Assembly: GCA_965261105.1 (NCBI GenBank)
Contig: CBDHCM010000006.1
Location: 1,488,001-1,552,000, forward strand
DNA length: 64,000 bases
Origin: Aldehydirespirator sp965261105
GTDB lineage: Bacteria; Actinomycetota; Acidimicrobiia; Acidimicrobiales; Aldehydirespiratoraceae
Direction of reading: 5' to 3'
Shown here: positions 16,351 through 24,704 of the stretch, piece by piece
How positions within the stretch are numbered: position 1 is the stretch's first letter
Layout of the letters: each line of letters opens with the position of its first letter
The notes under the pieces: generated by a model
Seen by the model: the letters and a program-made list of their open reading frames with translations, nothing else
Told to the model about the DNA's origin: nothing
The model's database searches: none
Translations under genes and position numbers: made by a program

Positions 16351-17982
16351 GTGAACCTGTACGCCGCAGAGTCCTTCTCGTCCGAGGAGGCCGACATACT
16401 GCGCCGGTACTTCACCAACCTGGACCAGCCGGTGTTCGCTCTGGTGAACCTGCCCGAGGTCGTGAAGGGCGCCCTGTTCGCCCGCTACTCCCGGTCCATG
16501 TCGAGCCTGCGCCGGCTGTTCCTCGACGAGTTCGTCGACGACTTGGACATCGCAGGCGACATAACCATTGATGCCACCGTCGGCCTGCGCCGGGCCGAGG
16601 CGCTGTACGACCGGGTCTTCTTCGAGTACGGCGACGACTCCGTGGCCCAACTCGGCGGTGTCCACCTGGCCTGCGAACAGGCCTCCAACCTCCTCACCAA
16701 GGTGCTGGAGTGGGGCCGCCTCATGGCGTACCTGGAGCAGAGCACCCGCTACATCGCGTACGACCAGCGCCTCGGCGGGCGCTACCGCTACTACCGGGAC
16801 GCGCAGGTGCTGAACTCGTCGCTCGGCACCCGCTACGTGGGCGACATGGACCGCATGTTCTCGGCCTACTCGGAGCTCGTCCCGGTCATGCAGGACTTCT
16901 TCCGGGCCAATGCGCCCAAGCAGCAGGGTGACTCCGACTTCGCCTACCGGCAGGCCATCAAGGCCCGAGCGCTGGACTCTGTTCGCGGCATGCTCCCGGC
17001 CGCGTCGCTGAGCAACGTGGGCATCTACGGAACCGGCCAGTCTTACGAGGCCCTGCTGCTTCGCATGAGGGCCCACCCCCTGCCCGAATCGCGCCTCTAC
17101 GCCGACATGATGCTGAGCGAGCTGCGCAAGGTGATCCCCTCGTTCCTCAAGCGGGTGGAGCTGCCCGACCGGGGCGGGCTCACCACGAGCTACATGGCGA
17201 ACAACCGCGCCGCCATGGACGACCTCGCGGACCGCGTATTCGGCGGCGCCGCCGGAGGCCCGGCGGCGGACGACTCGGTGGAGCTCGTGGACTTCGACCC
17301 CGACGGGGAGACGAAGGTGATCACCGCGATGCTGTATCCGCACACGTCGCTGGCGGAGCACACCATCGAGGCCAGGGTGAGGGCCATGTCAGCGGCCGAG
17401 CGCATCGAGGTGGTGCGGGCCTATTGCGGCGAGCGCACGAATCGTCGCCACCGCCCGGGACGGGCCCTCGAGCGCATCTACTACCGGTTCGACGTTGTGT
17501 CCGACTATGGGGCGTTCCGCGACCTGCAGCGCCATCGGATGCTCACCATCGAGTGGCAGCCCCTGTCGACCCGCCATGGATTCGTGCGGCCCGACGCGGT
17601 GAACGCGGCCGGCTTGGACGAGCAGTTCGACGCGGTGATGGCCCGGTCGGCCCGGCTGTATGAGGCGCTCAGTGCCGAGGTGCCCGATCAGGCCGCCTAT
17701 GCGGTGTCTCTGGCCTATCGGTTGCGCTATTCGATGCAGATGAACGCCCGGGAGGCGATGCACGTGGTCGAGCTGCGCACCACGCTGCAGGGCCATCCGG
17801 CCTACCGCAGGGTGTGCCAGCGGATCCACCGACTCATTGTTGAGAGGGCCGGACACCCCGCGGTTGCCGAGCTCATGTCGTTCGTGAACCACGAAGAGGA
17901 TCCCGGGCTGGGCCGGCTCGATGCGGAGAAGCGGGCCGAGCAGCTTCGGGCGTCGCAGTCGCGCCCCTCGTCGAGCCTGTAG
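16351..17982 (+). CDS. Double-length ThyX-like (FAD-dependent thymidylate synthase family) protein
   Basis: 543 residues, about twice the size of ThyX, and apparently two ThyX-like halves. The first half contains LFARYSRSMSSLRRLFLDEF, a GDDSVAQLGG motif and EQSTRYIAYDQ. The second contains HTSLAEHTIEARVRAMSAAERIEV and RDLQRHRMLTIEWQPLSTRHGF, which corresponds to the ThyX signature RHRxxSxNExSxRY, partly degenerate. ThyX makes dTMP from dUMP using FAD and methylene-tetrahydrofolate. Because neither half keeps the full signature, activity on dUMP is uncertain. Double ThyX-like proteins are, to my knowledge, known in actinobacteria, but their function is not established. Confidence 0.75.
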   Translation: MNLYAAESFSSEEADILRRYFTNLDQPVFALVNLPEVVKGALFARYSRSMSSLRRLFLDEFVDDLDIAGDITIDATVGLRRAEALYDRVFFEYGDDSVAQLGGVHLACEQASNLLTKVLEWGRLMAYLEQSTRYIAYDQRLGGRYRYYRDAQVLNSSLGTRYVGDMDRMFSAYSELVPVMQDFFRANAPKQQGDSDFAYRQAIKARALDSVRGMLPAASLSNVGIYGTGQSYEALLLRMRAHPLPESRLYADMMLSELRKVIPSFLKRVELPDRGGLTTSYMANNRAAMDDLADRVFGGAAGGPAADDSVELVDFDPDGETKVITAMLYPHTSLAEHTIEARVRAMSAAERIEVVRAYCGERTNRRHRPGRALERIYYRFDVVSDYGAFRDLQRHRMLTIEWQPLSTRHGFVRPDAVNAAGLDEQFDAVMARSARLYEALSAEVPDQAAYAVSLAYRLRYSMQMNAREAMHVVELRTTLQGHPAYRRVCQRIHRLIVERAGHPAVAELMSFVNHEEDPGLGRLDAEKRAEQLRASQSRPSSSL

Positions 17983-18078
17983 GCCGTCGGGCGCTCAAGT
18001 GAGACGTGCGCCTGCTCGGGGCGTGGCCCTGGCCGCGTGCTGTCGACGGAATGCTGTTGCACCCCGCCGATCTGTGTC

Positions 18079-18084
18079 TATGAT
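18079..18084 (+). promoter_or_regulatory. Possible -10 hexamer TATGAT of the acidic-protein gene
   Basis: TATGAT lies 40 bases before ATG 18125, and a GGAG ribosome-binding site precedes the ATG. No convincing -35 is seen. Confidence 0.3.
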
Positions 18085-18124
18085 CCGCCGCACATCCCCC
18101 GGCCGCGACCCCTCCACAGGAGCG

Positions 18125-18724
18125 ATGACCCAGCAACACCCACTTGATGACGCCGATCCTGTCGACTTCGGCGATGGGAAGGACCTCGAAGGCGACCTGA
18201 GCGACGATTTCGACGAAGACGACGAGGATCTTGCCGAAGACGACGATCTCGTCGCCGGCGACGAGGATCTTGCCGAGGAAGACGAGGGCCTTGCCGAGGA
18301 AGACGACGATCTCGCCGAGGAAGACGAGGATCTTGCCGAGGAAGACGAGGGCCTTGCCGAAGACGACGACGCAGGCCTGAACGACGATGCCGCCGCAGCC
18401 CTAGAGGACGATGATGACGATGACGTCCCGCTCCCGGCCGACGATGACGACGACGAGGAAGCCCACCCCAGCGACGTGGAGGCCGACCTGGAGGAGATCC
18501 TTCGGGACCGCATCGCAGCGAGCGACGACGACGAGGGGGACGAGGAAGAGAACCCTTCAGGCCAGTCGAAGACCGTTTCGGTGGCGCCGCCGCGTTCGGA
18601 CGAGTGGACCTGCAACCAGTGCTTCCTCATCGTGAGCGTGACCCAGTTCGGATCGCGCGCCGATCCCGTGTGCCCGTCGGGCGAGGAGCCCTGCGAGTCC
18701 GTCAAGAGGATCTTCAGCGGCTGA
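18125..18724 (+). CDS. Acidic repeat protein with C-terminal zinc-ribbon-like motif (DUF4193-like)
   Basis: 199 residues. Residues about 1-125 are almost only Asp, Glu, Ala, Leu and Gly, built from imperfect (D/E)EDLAEED and EEDEGLAEED repeats. The C-terminal 45 residues (SDEWTCNQCFLIVSVTQFGSR..DPVCPSGEEPC) hold a CxxC pair followed by C...C, like the zinc-ribbon end of the small actinobacterial DUF4193 proteins. Several in-frame upstream codons exist, but ATG 18125 follows a GGAG site. The acidic part is far longer than in the family members I know. Function unknown. Confidence 0.7.
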   Translation: MTQQHPLDDADPVDFGDGKDLEGDLSDDFDEDDEDLAEDDDLVAGDEDLAEEDEGLAEEDDDLAEEDEDLAEEDEGLAEDDDAGLNDDAAAALEDDDDDDVPLPADDDDDEEAHPSDVEADLEEILRDRIAASDDDEGDEEENPSGQSKTVSVAPPRSDEWTCNQCFLIVSVTQFGSRADPVCPSGEEPCESVKRIFSG

Positions 18725-18761
18725 GCCCGAGCGATGCCATGGCAGTGACCGACCCCGTCCG

Positions 18762-19307
18762 ATGACCTCGATCGAAGAGGGGGCTAGACGGGCGGTCGAA
18801 GCCGACATTGCCGCGGTGGCCGAGTTGGCGGCCGGGGCGGCCGCCGAGATGACGCCCCGGCGGGGCGGTTCAGTGTGGTCCCGGCTGGAGGCGCGCTCCG
18901 GTTCGCTGGACGAGAGCCTGCGCAGAGACCTTCGAGCGGACGACGCGCTGATGGTGGTCGGCACCATCGACGAGGCCGTCGTCGGCTACGGGGCGATCCG
19001 TCTGGTTGTGCTGCACGACGGCGCCGTCCTGGGGCGCGTGAGCGACATCTACGTGGTGCCCGAAGCTCGCGGCGTAGGCGTCGGGGAGGTGATGATGGAT
19101 CGGCTGCTCGACTGGGCCCGGCGGCGCGGCTGCATCGGAGTGGACAGCCTGGCGCTGCCCGGCGACCGCGCCACTAAGAACTTCTTCGAGACGCACGGTC
19201 TGGTAGCACGAGCAATAACCGTGCATCGCACCCTGGTGGAGTTGGCCGAGCCGCCGCTTGGAGCGAGCGCGGACGGATCGCTACCGCCCCGCGGTGAGGC
19301 GTCGTGA
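18762..19307 (+). CDS. GNAT family N-acetyltransferase
   Basis: 181 residues. The acetyl-CoA-binding core is visible in VSDIYVVPEARGVGVGEVMMDRLLDWARRRGC (motif A, R-G-x-G-V-G), followed by VDSLALPGDRATKNFFETHGLVARAITVHRTL (motif B). The acceptor is unknown. The last codons (from about 19291) lie inside the 118-bp dispersed repeat, so the C-terminus has probably been rewritten by that element. Confidence 0.85.
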   Translation: MTSIEEGARRAVEADIAAVAELAAGAAAEMTPRRGGSVWSRLEARSGSLDESLRRDLRADDALMVVGTIDEAVVGYGAIRLVVLHDGAVLGRVSDIYVVPEARGVGVGEVMMDRLLDWARRRGCIGVDSLALPGDRATKNFFETHGLVARAITVHRTLVELAEPPLGASADGSLPPRGEAS

Positions 19308-19498
19308 TTCCCGCTCTTGTTCGCTGCGCTCACGGGCCGCTCGGGCCCTGGTTCTCCGCTCTTGTTCGCTGCGCTCACGGGCCGCTCGGGCCCTGGGCCT
19401 CCGCTCTTGTTCGCTGCGCTCACGGGCCGCTCGGGCCCTGGGCCTCGCTCGGCGCGTCGGCAAGATCCTCGTGAACTGCGTCTGTCCGCTCGGCCTCT
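19291..19498 (+). repeat. Dispersed ~118-bp element, copy A (core amplified to three 45-bp units)
   Basis: It runs from GCGGTGAGGCG through TTCCCGCTCTTGTTCGCTGC... to CCGCTCGGCCTCT (19486-19498). The core unit CCGCTCTTGTTCGCTGCGCT... starts at 19311, 19356 and 19401 (45-bp period). Without the two extra units the element is 118 bp, equal to copies B (53424-53540) and C (61934-62052). It lies between the GNAT and NUDIX genes and contains the GNAT stop codon. No ORF with transposase features is present. Confidence 0.88.
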
Positions 19499-19501
19499 GA
19501 C

Positions 19502-19909
19502 ATGATCGCGAGGGTGGAGGTGGCGGTGGGCGCGATCGTCCGCCGCGGTGACGAGCTGCTCCTGATCAGGCGCGCCCACGAGCCGGCCGCGGGGGAGTGG
19601 TCCGTCCCGGGAGGCCGGGTGGAGCCCGGCGAGATGCTGATGGAGGCGGTGACGCGCGAGCTGCACGAGGAGACCGGGCTGCATGGTGTCTGTGGCCGGT
19701 TGGTCGGCTGGGTCGAGCGCATCGGCGGCGATCGGCACTTCGTGATCCTGGACTTCGAGGCGACGGTGACCGGCGATCTCACCCCCAGCGCGGGCAGTGA
19801 CGCATCCGAGGCCCGCTGGTGGCCCGTCTCTGAGGTGGCCAAGCTGCAGCTGGTGGAGGGGCTGGCGGAGTTCCTGCACGACCACGGAGTGATCCCGACG
19901 ATCGTTTGA
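19502..19909 (+). CDS. NUDIX hydrolase
   Basis: 135 residues with a complete NUDIX box GGRVEPGEMLMEAVTRELHEETGL (GX5EX7REUXEEXGU), which binds the metal for hydrolysis of nucleoside-diphosphate-linked substrates. The N-terminal VEVAVGAIVRRGDELLLIRRA and the closing RWWPVSEVAKL are typical of small ADP-ribose or MutT-like members. The start ATG 19502 lies 4 bases after the end of dispersed-element copy A, so the element may supply its promoter. Substrate unknown. Confidence 0.9.
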   Translation: MIARVEVAVGAIVRRGDELLLIRRAHEPAAGEWSVPGGRVEPGEMLMEAVTRELHEETGLHGVCGRLVGWVERIGGDRHFVILDFEATVTGDLTPSAGSDASEARWWPVSEVAKLQLVEGLAEFLHDHGVIPTIV

Positions 19910-19929
19910 GTTCAGCGGCTCTTGGGGGC

Positions 19930-20067
19930 TCAGCGGCTTCTCGGTTCAGCCAGTCGGTCTATGGCTTCTTCGAGCCCTCTGGCGATGTCGCCGTTGACCG
20001 CGTTGCGTGCCTCGGGGCGGTTCATGGTTATGAGGGCGACCTTGCCGTCGGCATCGAAGTCGATCAC
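19930..20067 (-). pseudogene. Truncated enoyl-CoA hydratase/isomerase (crotonase) N-terminus
   Basis: A 45-residue frame VIDFDADGKVALITMNRPEARNAV...IDRLAEPRSR matches the start of crotonase-fold enoyl-CoA hydratases and stops where about 210 more residues are expected. The GTG start overlaps the stop of the upstream gene in GTGA, the coupling used throughout this genome, so this was probably a working operon member. The rest is absent; the NUDIX gene ends 20 bases beyond its stop. Confidence 0.75.
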
Positions 20068-21503
20068 TGGGCATCCTCGCCGGCGATCGACGCCGGAGGC
20101 GGCGGGGGAGGGCGCAGGTTCCCAGGTCGAGCCGACTCCGGCTGGATGTCGAAGAGTGCAGCGATCTGGGGTACCCGGTCTGCCAGCCTTCGCATCGCGG
20201 CGAGCAGATCGTCGTCGGGCTTGGTGGGAATGCCGGCGGGGATCACCTGTGTGCGGACGGGGGAGAGGGCGATCGAGTCCACCACGGTGGCCCAGCGTTG
20301 CTGGTTGGCAGTGGGGTTGAGGTCCGCGGCGGCCATGGCGGCCAGGCGCTCGGCCATGTCGGGCGGCAACGGCGAGCCGGGTTTGGGCGGCCGGGAGCTG
20401 ATGCGCAGCGCCCGGACGGTGCGGCCCTCGCTTATGGTGTTGGCCAGATCGTCGAGCCATTTGCGGTGATCCACTTCCAGACGCTGGGCCAGGCCGGAGC
20501 GGAGGCTCTCCGCCAGGGCCCGGGTCTCGTCGTCGCGGGCGCCCCGGTCGGCAGCCGCGATAACAGAGCGGATGTCCCGCAGGTCGATCTTGGCGATCCC
20601 CGCGAGGGTGGCGTCGGCCCGGTCATGCCATTCGGCCGCCTTCAGGATGGGAGCCAGCTGTTCCGCAAGCGCCAGAACCGGCTCCGATTTGAACTGGGGG
20701 AGACTCTCCTGAGCCGCCTTGGCGTTCATGCGCTCGATGGACCGGCGCGCGCCGGGCACGCCGCCCCGCAGAACTTCGCGGGCCAAGGGCCTCTGATCCT
20801 CGGGAAGGGCGGCAACCGCCGCCTGGCGATGGACCCGCTTGGCTTTGAGGCCGGGAGTCTTCGGGCGGGGTGGACGCGCGGGCCGCTCACCGTTCTTGGA
20901 GCGCGGCCTTCCCTCGGGCCGCCGGTCGTCGCGCCGGCGACCCTCACGGCCCGTCTCGCGCCCTCCGGTCCGCTCGGGGCCGGAGTCCCGCCGGTCGCGG
21001 GGCCCCTGCCTGGTCCGATCGGTGCGGCGGGGCTTGCGGCCGGGTCCGTCCCGACGACCGTCCTCCGACTCGCGATCTCCGCGCGGCGCGTCGCGGTCGC
21101 GTCGGCCCCGCGGGTCGCGGTCTCGCCGCCGGTCACCCTGATCGTCGCCGCGCCGCCGATCGCGCGAGGGGCCTGCGCCCTCCCGCCGGGAGTCCCGGTC
21201 GGCGTACCTGTTGCGGCGGGATCCAGAAACGAGCGCGGTGGTAACCAGCGGGCCGGCGCCGCCGCCGATCAGCTCGAGCCGTCCCGACGGCTCCGGACGA
21301 GCCCGGGGGGCGAACAGCGCGATTATCTCCAGTCCGTCCAGCCCGCCGTCCACTTCGGCCTTCAGAACCGAGCCGACGGCTGCGGCATCCGGGACCAGGG
21401 CACCGGAAACCTCGCCCTTGGGTCGCCGCGCCCCGGCGGCCCGCCAGGTCCAGGTGCCGTTGTCACGCCGGCTGGTGAGTTCTATCTCGATTCGGCGCGG
21501 CAC
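20064..21503 (-). CDS. Unrecognised protein with long Arg/Asp-rich middle region
   Basis: 479 residues. An N-terminal beta-rich segment of about 75 residues (RIEIELTSRRDNGTWTWRAAGARRPKGEV...LEIIALFAPRA) is followed by about 120 residues of RD/RG/RP-rich low complexity, and then a helical C-terminal half (LPEDQRPLAREVLRGGVPGARRSIERMNAKA... HRKWLDDLANTISEGRTVRALRISSRPP). The arginine-rich stretch suggests RNA or nucleic-acid binding; I cannot name the family. GTG 21503 is preferred because TAGCTT lies 8 bases upstream. The stop overlaps the truncated crotonase. Confidence 0.65.
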   Translation of the reverse strand: MPRRIEIELTSRRDNGTWTWRAAGARRPKGEVSGALVPDAAAVGSVLKAEVDGGLDGLEIIALFAPRARPEPSGRLELIGGGAGPLVTTALVSGSRRNRYADRDSRREGAGPSRDRRRGDDQGDRRRDRDPRGRRDRDAPRGDRESEDGRRDGPGRKPRRTDRTRQGPRDRRDSGPERTGGRETGREGRRRDDRRPEGRPRSKNGERPARPPRPKTPGLKAKRVHRQAAVAALPEDQRPLAREVLRGGVPGARRSIERMNAKAAQESLPQFKSEPVLALAEQLAPILKAAEWHDRADATLAGIAKIDLRDIRSVIAAADRGARDDETRALAESLRSGLAQRLEVDHRKWLDDLANTISEGRTVRALRISSRPPKPGSPLPPDMAERLAAMAAADLNPTANQQRWATVVDSIALSPVRTQVIPAGIPTKPDDDLLAAMRRLADRVPQIAALFDIQPESARPGNLRPPPPPPASIAGEDAQ

Positions 21504-21511
21504 GGCCCACA

Positions 21512-21517
21512 AAGCTA
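21512..21517 (-). promoter_or_regulatory. Putative leaderless -10 hexamer of the Arg/Asp-rich protein gene
   Basis: On the minus strand TAGCTT lies 8 bases before GTG 21503. The AT-rich repeats at 21551-21584 lie further upstream and contain TTTACA and CATAAT elements that could be an alternative promoter. Confidence 0.4.
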
Positions 21518-21550
21518 CACGCCCCGCCAGCGGCTAACGACCGCCGGAAA

Positions 21551-21584
21551 TATGCATTATGTAAAGTTATGCATTATGTAAAGT
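21551..21584. repeat. 17-bp AT-rich perfect tandem repeat overlapping the thiD stop
   Basis: TATGCATTATGTAAAGT is present twice back to back. The second copy encodes the last codons and stop of thiD on the minus strand. The composition is strikingly AT-rich for this genome. Read on the minus strand it contains TTTACA and CATAAT, so it may double as a promoter region for the next gene. Confidence 0.85.
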
Positions 21585-22383
21585 CAAGGCGATCCGGCGG
21601 CGATCCCAGAGCGTGGGACACCGGGCCGGGCCCATCAAGGCTCCAGCCGGCGGAGGCCCCGATGGCGGAGCGCACGAACCGACCGGCCGACTCCACCGCC
21701 TGCTCCAGGCCGGCGCCGAGGGCCAGGTGGGCGGCCAGAGCGGCCGAGAAGGTGCAGCCGCTGCCGCGCACGTTGTCGGTCGCAATTCGCGAGCCGCGCA
21801 CCGCCCAGGCCCGGCGCTCGGTGATCACCACATCGTCGGGATCGCCGTCGAAACCCCCGCCGGTCACCACCACCGCCTCGGCACCCAACGCCCGGAACAG
21901 CTCCGCATCGTCCAGCACCGCCTCGGCGCTCGGCAGCCGCCTGCGCGCCAGCACCTCGGCCTCGGCCCGGTTGGGCGTCACCACCCGGGCCAGCGGAAAC
22001 AGCAGCTGCCGGTAGGCGTCCTCCACCTCGTCGGACACGAAGCGCGCTCCCCTGCCGTCCACCATCACCGGATCGACAACCGGGGCAGGCAGTACGCCGC
22101 GCTCGACCCGCTCGGCCACCAGCTCCACCACCTCCCGGCGGCGCAGCAGGCCGGTCTTGGCCCCGTCCAGGCCGAGATGGGCCGCCACCGCGTCTATCTG
22201 GGCGGCCACCAGGTCGGCATCCACCGCGGCCGAGGCCGTGACCGCGGTCAGCGACTGGGCGGTCACGGCGGTGAGGGCGCTGGTGCCGTGCACGCCGAGG
22301 GCCGCGAACGTGGCCAGGTCGGCCTGCACGCCCGCGCCTCCCAGCGGGTCCGAAGCGGCTATCGTGAGCAGCACCGGCGGCAT
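21574..22383 (-). CDS. thiD: Hydroxymethylpyrimidine/phosphomethylpyrimidine kinase ThiD
   Basis: ThiD phosphorylates hydroxymethylpyrimidine twice in thiamine biosynthesis. The 269-residue protein shows TIAASDPLGGAGVQADLATFAALGVHG, the substrate-loop region VDPVMVDGRGARF, VVTPNRAEAEVL and the anion-hole segment DNVRGSGCTFSAALAAHLALG, all typical of the ribokinase-like ThiD family. ATG 22383 (MPPVLLTIAASD) is chosen; in-frame GTG codons just upstream, close to TAGGGT at 22397-22402, are possible. No TPP riboswitch is recognised in the 130-base upstream gap. Confidence 0.93.
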   Translation of the reverse strand: MPPVLLTIAASDPLGGAGVQADLATFAALGVHGTSALTAVTAQSLTAVTASAAVDADLVAAQIDAVAAHLGLDGAKTGLLRRREVVELVAERVERGVLPAPVVDPVMVDGRGARFVSDEVEDAYRQLLFPLARVVTPNRAEAEVLARRRLPSAEAVLDDAELFRALGAEAVVVTGGGFDGDPDDVVITERRAWAVRGSRIATDNVRGSGCTFSAALAAHLALGAGLEQAVESAGRFVRSAIGASAGWSLDGPGPVSHALGSPPDRLDFT

Positions 22384-22513
22384 GGTCGACACCACGACCC
22401 TAGATCGTGCCACATAGACACCTCGTCGACACCTCGTCATACCGCCATCGCTTCAGGTCGCCGGATCGCCACCGTGCCGCTGCTACCCGTCCGCTACCTG
22501 GGAGACCCCACGC

Positions 22514-23062
22514 ATGGAATCGACCCGCGGGAAGCTCTTGGCGGCCGCCCCGAGCCTGGTTGATCCGAACTTCCGCCAGACCGTGCTGCTGATGCTCGAA
22601 CACGGCTCTGAGGGCGCCCTCGGAGTGGTGCTGAACCGGCCCAGCGAGCTGCCGGTCAAGGGCGCTATCGACGAATGGGCTCCGGCGGTGAGCAAGCCGA
22701 GCGTTGTGTTCGTGGGTGGTCCTGTGAGCCAGTCCTCGGTGATCGCGCTGGCGTCGGTGGCCCTCGACGACGTCGATGACCACTGGTCCCAGGTCGTGGG
22801 CCGCATCGGCACCATCGACCTGGAGAAGAACCCGAGCAACATCGGCGGGCTCGACCAGGTGCGCATCTTCGCCGGCTACGCCGCGTGGGCGCCGGGCCAG
22901 CTCGAGGCCGAGCTGGCTGAGAATGCCTGGTTGGTGCTCGACCACGACGGTGCCGACCCGTTCGTGGAGGATCCCGGCGAGCTGTGGTGGGAGGTGTTCG
23001 CCCGCCAAGACGGGGAGTTGAACCGCCTGCGGCTGTACCCGCGCAACCCCGCCGACAACTGA
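22514..23062 (+). CDS. UPF0301/YqgE (AlgH) family protein
   Basis: 182 residues with the family signatures GKLLAAAPSLVDPNFRQTVLLMLEH, GALGVVLNRPSELPV, VFVGGPVSQ and FAGYAAWAPGQLEAELAENAWLV. The AlgH/YqgE family is widespread and has been linked to regulation, but its biochemical role is not settled. Start ATG 22514 follows GGGAG. It is a single gene, divergent from thiD and convergent with the SGNH gene. Confidence 0.9.
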   Translation: MESTRGKLLAAAPSLVDPNFRQTVLLMLEHGSEGALGVVLNRPSELPVKGAIDEWAPAVSKPSVVFVGGPVSQSSVIALASVALDDVDDHWSQVVGRIGTIDLEKNPSNIGGLDQVRIFAGYAAWAPGQLEAELAENAWLVLDHDGADPFVEDPGELWWEVFARQDGELNRLRLYPRNPADN

Positions 23063-23087
23063 CACGCCGCGCCAACGGTCAGCCTCT

Positions 23088-24704
23088 CTAAGGCTCGGCG
23101 GCGGTCCTCTCCGGGCTGATCTCGGCGATGATCCGCTCGATCTGGTCGTTGATCAGATCGACAACCCAGCGTGATCCGGTCTGGTTGAGGTGCACCCCGT
23201 CCTGCTGGCGCACGTCCACCGGCCTGCCCTCGGGGTCGCCCGGCGGGGGAACCGCGTCGCGGTAGGGCTCATCGCCGCCGAAGATGTCCCAGATGTCGAT
23301 CATGGTCACAAAATCCCGCTCGGCGACCGCCGCGGCCGCGATCTGGTTCATGACCGCGTAGCCCTCCCGGAATTCGTCGCTGCGGGTCGGAGGCAGGCCG
23401 ACCCAGATCACCTGCCGGTGGGGAGCCTCCAGAACGTCGAGGGCGACACCGAGGCGTCGGCGCCACTCGGCTCGCCACTCGTCGCTGCCCCTGCTCAGGG
23501 TCTGGCCCTCGGGCGCCGCCATGGATTGCCAGTCGTTGCTTCCCAGGGTCGCCACCACCACCTCGGGATCGAACTGGGCCGCGACGGCGAAGAAGTGGAC
23601 GGGCCAGTTGAAGTAGGAGGGCCGGGCCAGGCCGGTGGAGTGCAGTTGGTTGAGCGTTATCTCCAGCACGTCGCTGAGCCGGCTGTCCCGCAGCCTGTGG
23701 CCCAGGTAGAAGGCCTGGCTGTCGCCGGCCACGAAGGTGCGCAGGGGCGCCTCGGCCGACACCGGATCTGGGCGGCGGTAACCCTGCGGTTCGGGAGGCA
23801 CGGTTGTGGGCGCGGTGGTCGTTGTCGTGGTGTCCGCGGCCGGCGTGTCTGTGGCTGGCGTGTCTGTGGCTGGGGGGTCTGTGGCTGGCGTGTCTGTGGC
23901 CGGCGTGTCTGTGGCTGGGGGGTCTGTGGCTGGCGTGTCTGTGGCTGGGGGGTCTGTGGCTGGGGGGTCTGTGGCTGGCGTGTCTGTGGCTGGCGTGTCT
24001 GTGGCCGGCGTGTCTGTGGCCGGCGTCTCGGTCGTGGGGACAGTGGTGGTGGCCACCGCGGCGCTTTCGTCGGGTGTCACGGTGGTGGTCGGGGCCGGCG
24101 GCTGCTCCGAGACTCCGTCGAGTTCTAGCTGGAGCAGATCCTCCACGTCGCCGATCACGTCGATCTGCCGGCCCGCGTTGCCGCCCGCGCCCTGCAGGTC
24201 GCGCAGCAGGTCGTAGGGGCGGTTCAGCGCCAGCCGGTTGGCCATGCGGTCGGTTTCGGTGGCCACCTCCAGCCAGCGGTCCCGGTCCGGTCCCAGAGGC
24301 ATCCTGTCGGCGATCTCCACGATCTTGCCGCTCACGAGCAGAGCGGCCACACCCAGGCACAGGGTTGCCGAGAGCACTGAGGCCCGCAACGACTTGGTGG
24401 GGCTGTCGCCGGCCTCGGTGTCGGGAAGCGGTGGCCTGATGTTCGTCACCGCCCGCTTGATTCGTTCCAGCAGGCGGCCGAGTGCCTCGTTGGCGTGTCT
24501 CGCCCGCTGGCGGGTCCGGGTGAACCGGAGCCGCTTGATTCGTTCCAGCAGGCGACCGAGTGCCTCGTTGGCGTGTCTCGCCCGCTGCCGGGTCCGGGTG
24601 AACCGGAGCCGCTTGGCCGGCCCGATTGCCGGCTTCTGCTCTTGGGCGCGCCCCCGTCTCGAACGCTTGGCCGTCGGCGCGCGCTCTCGGGTCAACCTGC
24701 GCAT
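23088..24704 (-). CDS. Membrane-anchored SGNH/GDSL hydrolase-type protein, MBOAT partner
   Basis: 538 residues: a basic cytoplasmic region with a perfectly duplicated 26-residue segment (RLRFTRTRQRARHANEALGR...), one membrane helix (VLSATLCLGVAALLVSGKIV), an extracytoplasmic part with a long PATDT/PATDP repeat linker, and a C-terminal SGNH domain with block I FVAGDSQAFYL, block III LGSNDW and the catalytic Asp-His block DGVHLNQTGSRWV. ATG 24704 overlaps the MBOAT stop by one base, so the two are coupled. Pairs like this (AlgJ/AlgX-like with AlgI-like) O-acetylate cell-surface polysaccharides; that role is inferred. Confidence 0.85.
   Translation of the reverse strand: MRRLTRERAPTAKRSRRGRAQEQKPAIGPAKRLRFTRTRQRARHANEALGRLLERIKRLRFTRTRQRARHANEALGRLLERIKRAVTNIRPPLPDTEAGDSPTKSLRASVLSATLCLGVAALLVSGKIVEIADRMPLGPDRDRWLEVATETDRMANRLALNRPYDLLRDLQGAGGNAGRQIDVIGDVEDLLQLELDGVSEQPPAPTTTVTPDESAAVATTTVPTTETPATDTPATDTPATDTPATDPPATDPPATDTPATDPPATDTPATDTPATDPPATDTPATDTPAADTTTTTTAPTTVPPEPQGYRRPDPVSAEAPLRTFVAGDSQAFYLGHRLRDSRLSDVLEITLNQLHSTGLARPSYFNWPVHFFAVAAQFDPEVVVATLGSNDWQSMAAPEGQTLSRGSDEWRAEWRRRLGVALDVLEAPHRQVIWVGLPPTRSDEFREGYAVMNQIAAAAVAERDFVTMIDIWDIFGGDEPYRDAVPPPGDPEGRPVDVRQQDGVHLNQTGSRWVVDLINDQIERIIAEISPERTAAEP
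23830..24030. repeat. PATDT-coding 15-bp repeat array in the SGNH gene
   Basis: About thirteen imperfect copies of a 15-base unit (GTGTCTGTGGCTGGC on the plus strand) encode alternating PATDT and PATDP pentapeptides, forming a Pro/Thr linker between the membrane anchor and the SGNH domain. Confidence 0.85.

Noticed and set aside
19308..19498. CRISPR array, because of three regularly spaced 45-bp repeats
   Set aside because: Units abut with almost no spacer and are the amplified core of a dispersed element; no cas genes are in the window.
21551..21584. Replication or plasmid iteron, because of AT-rich tandem repeats
   Set aside because: Only two copies, overlapping the thiD stop, and no replication gene nearby.
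22384..22513. TPP riboswitch in front of thiD
   Set aside because: The 130-base gap lacks the conserved THI-box sequence (CUGAGA and ACCUGAUC-like segments).
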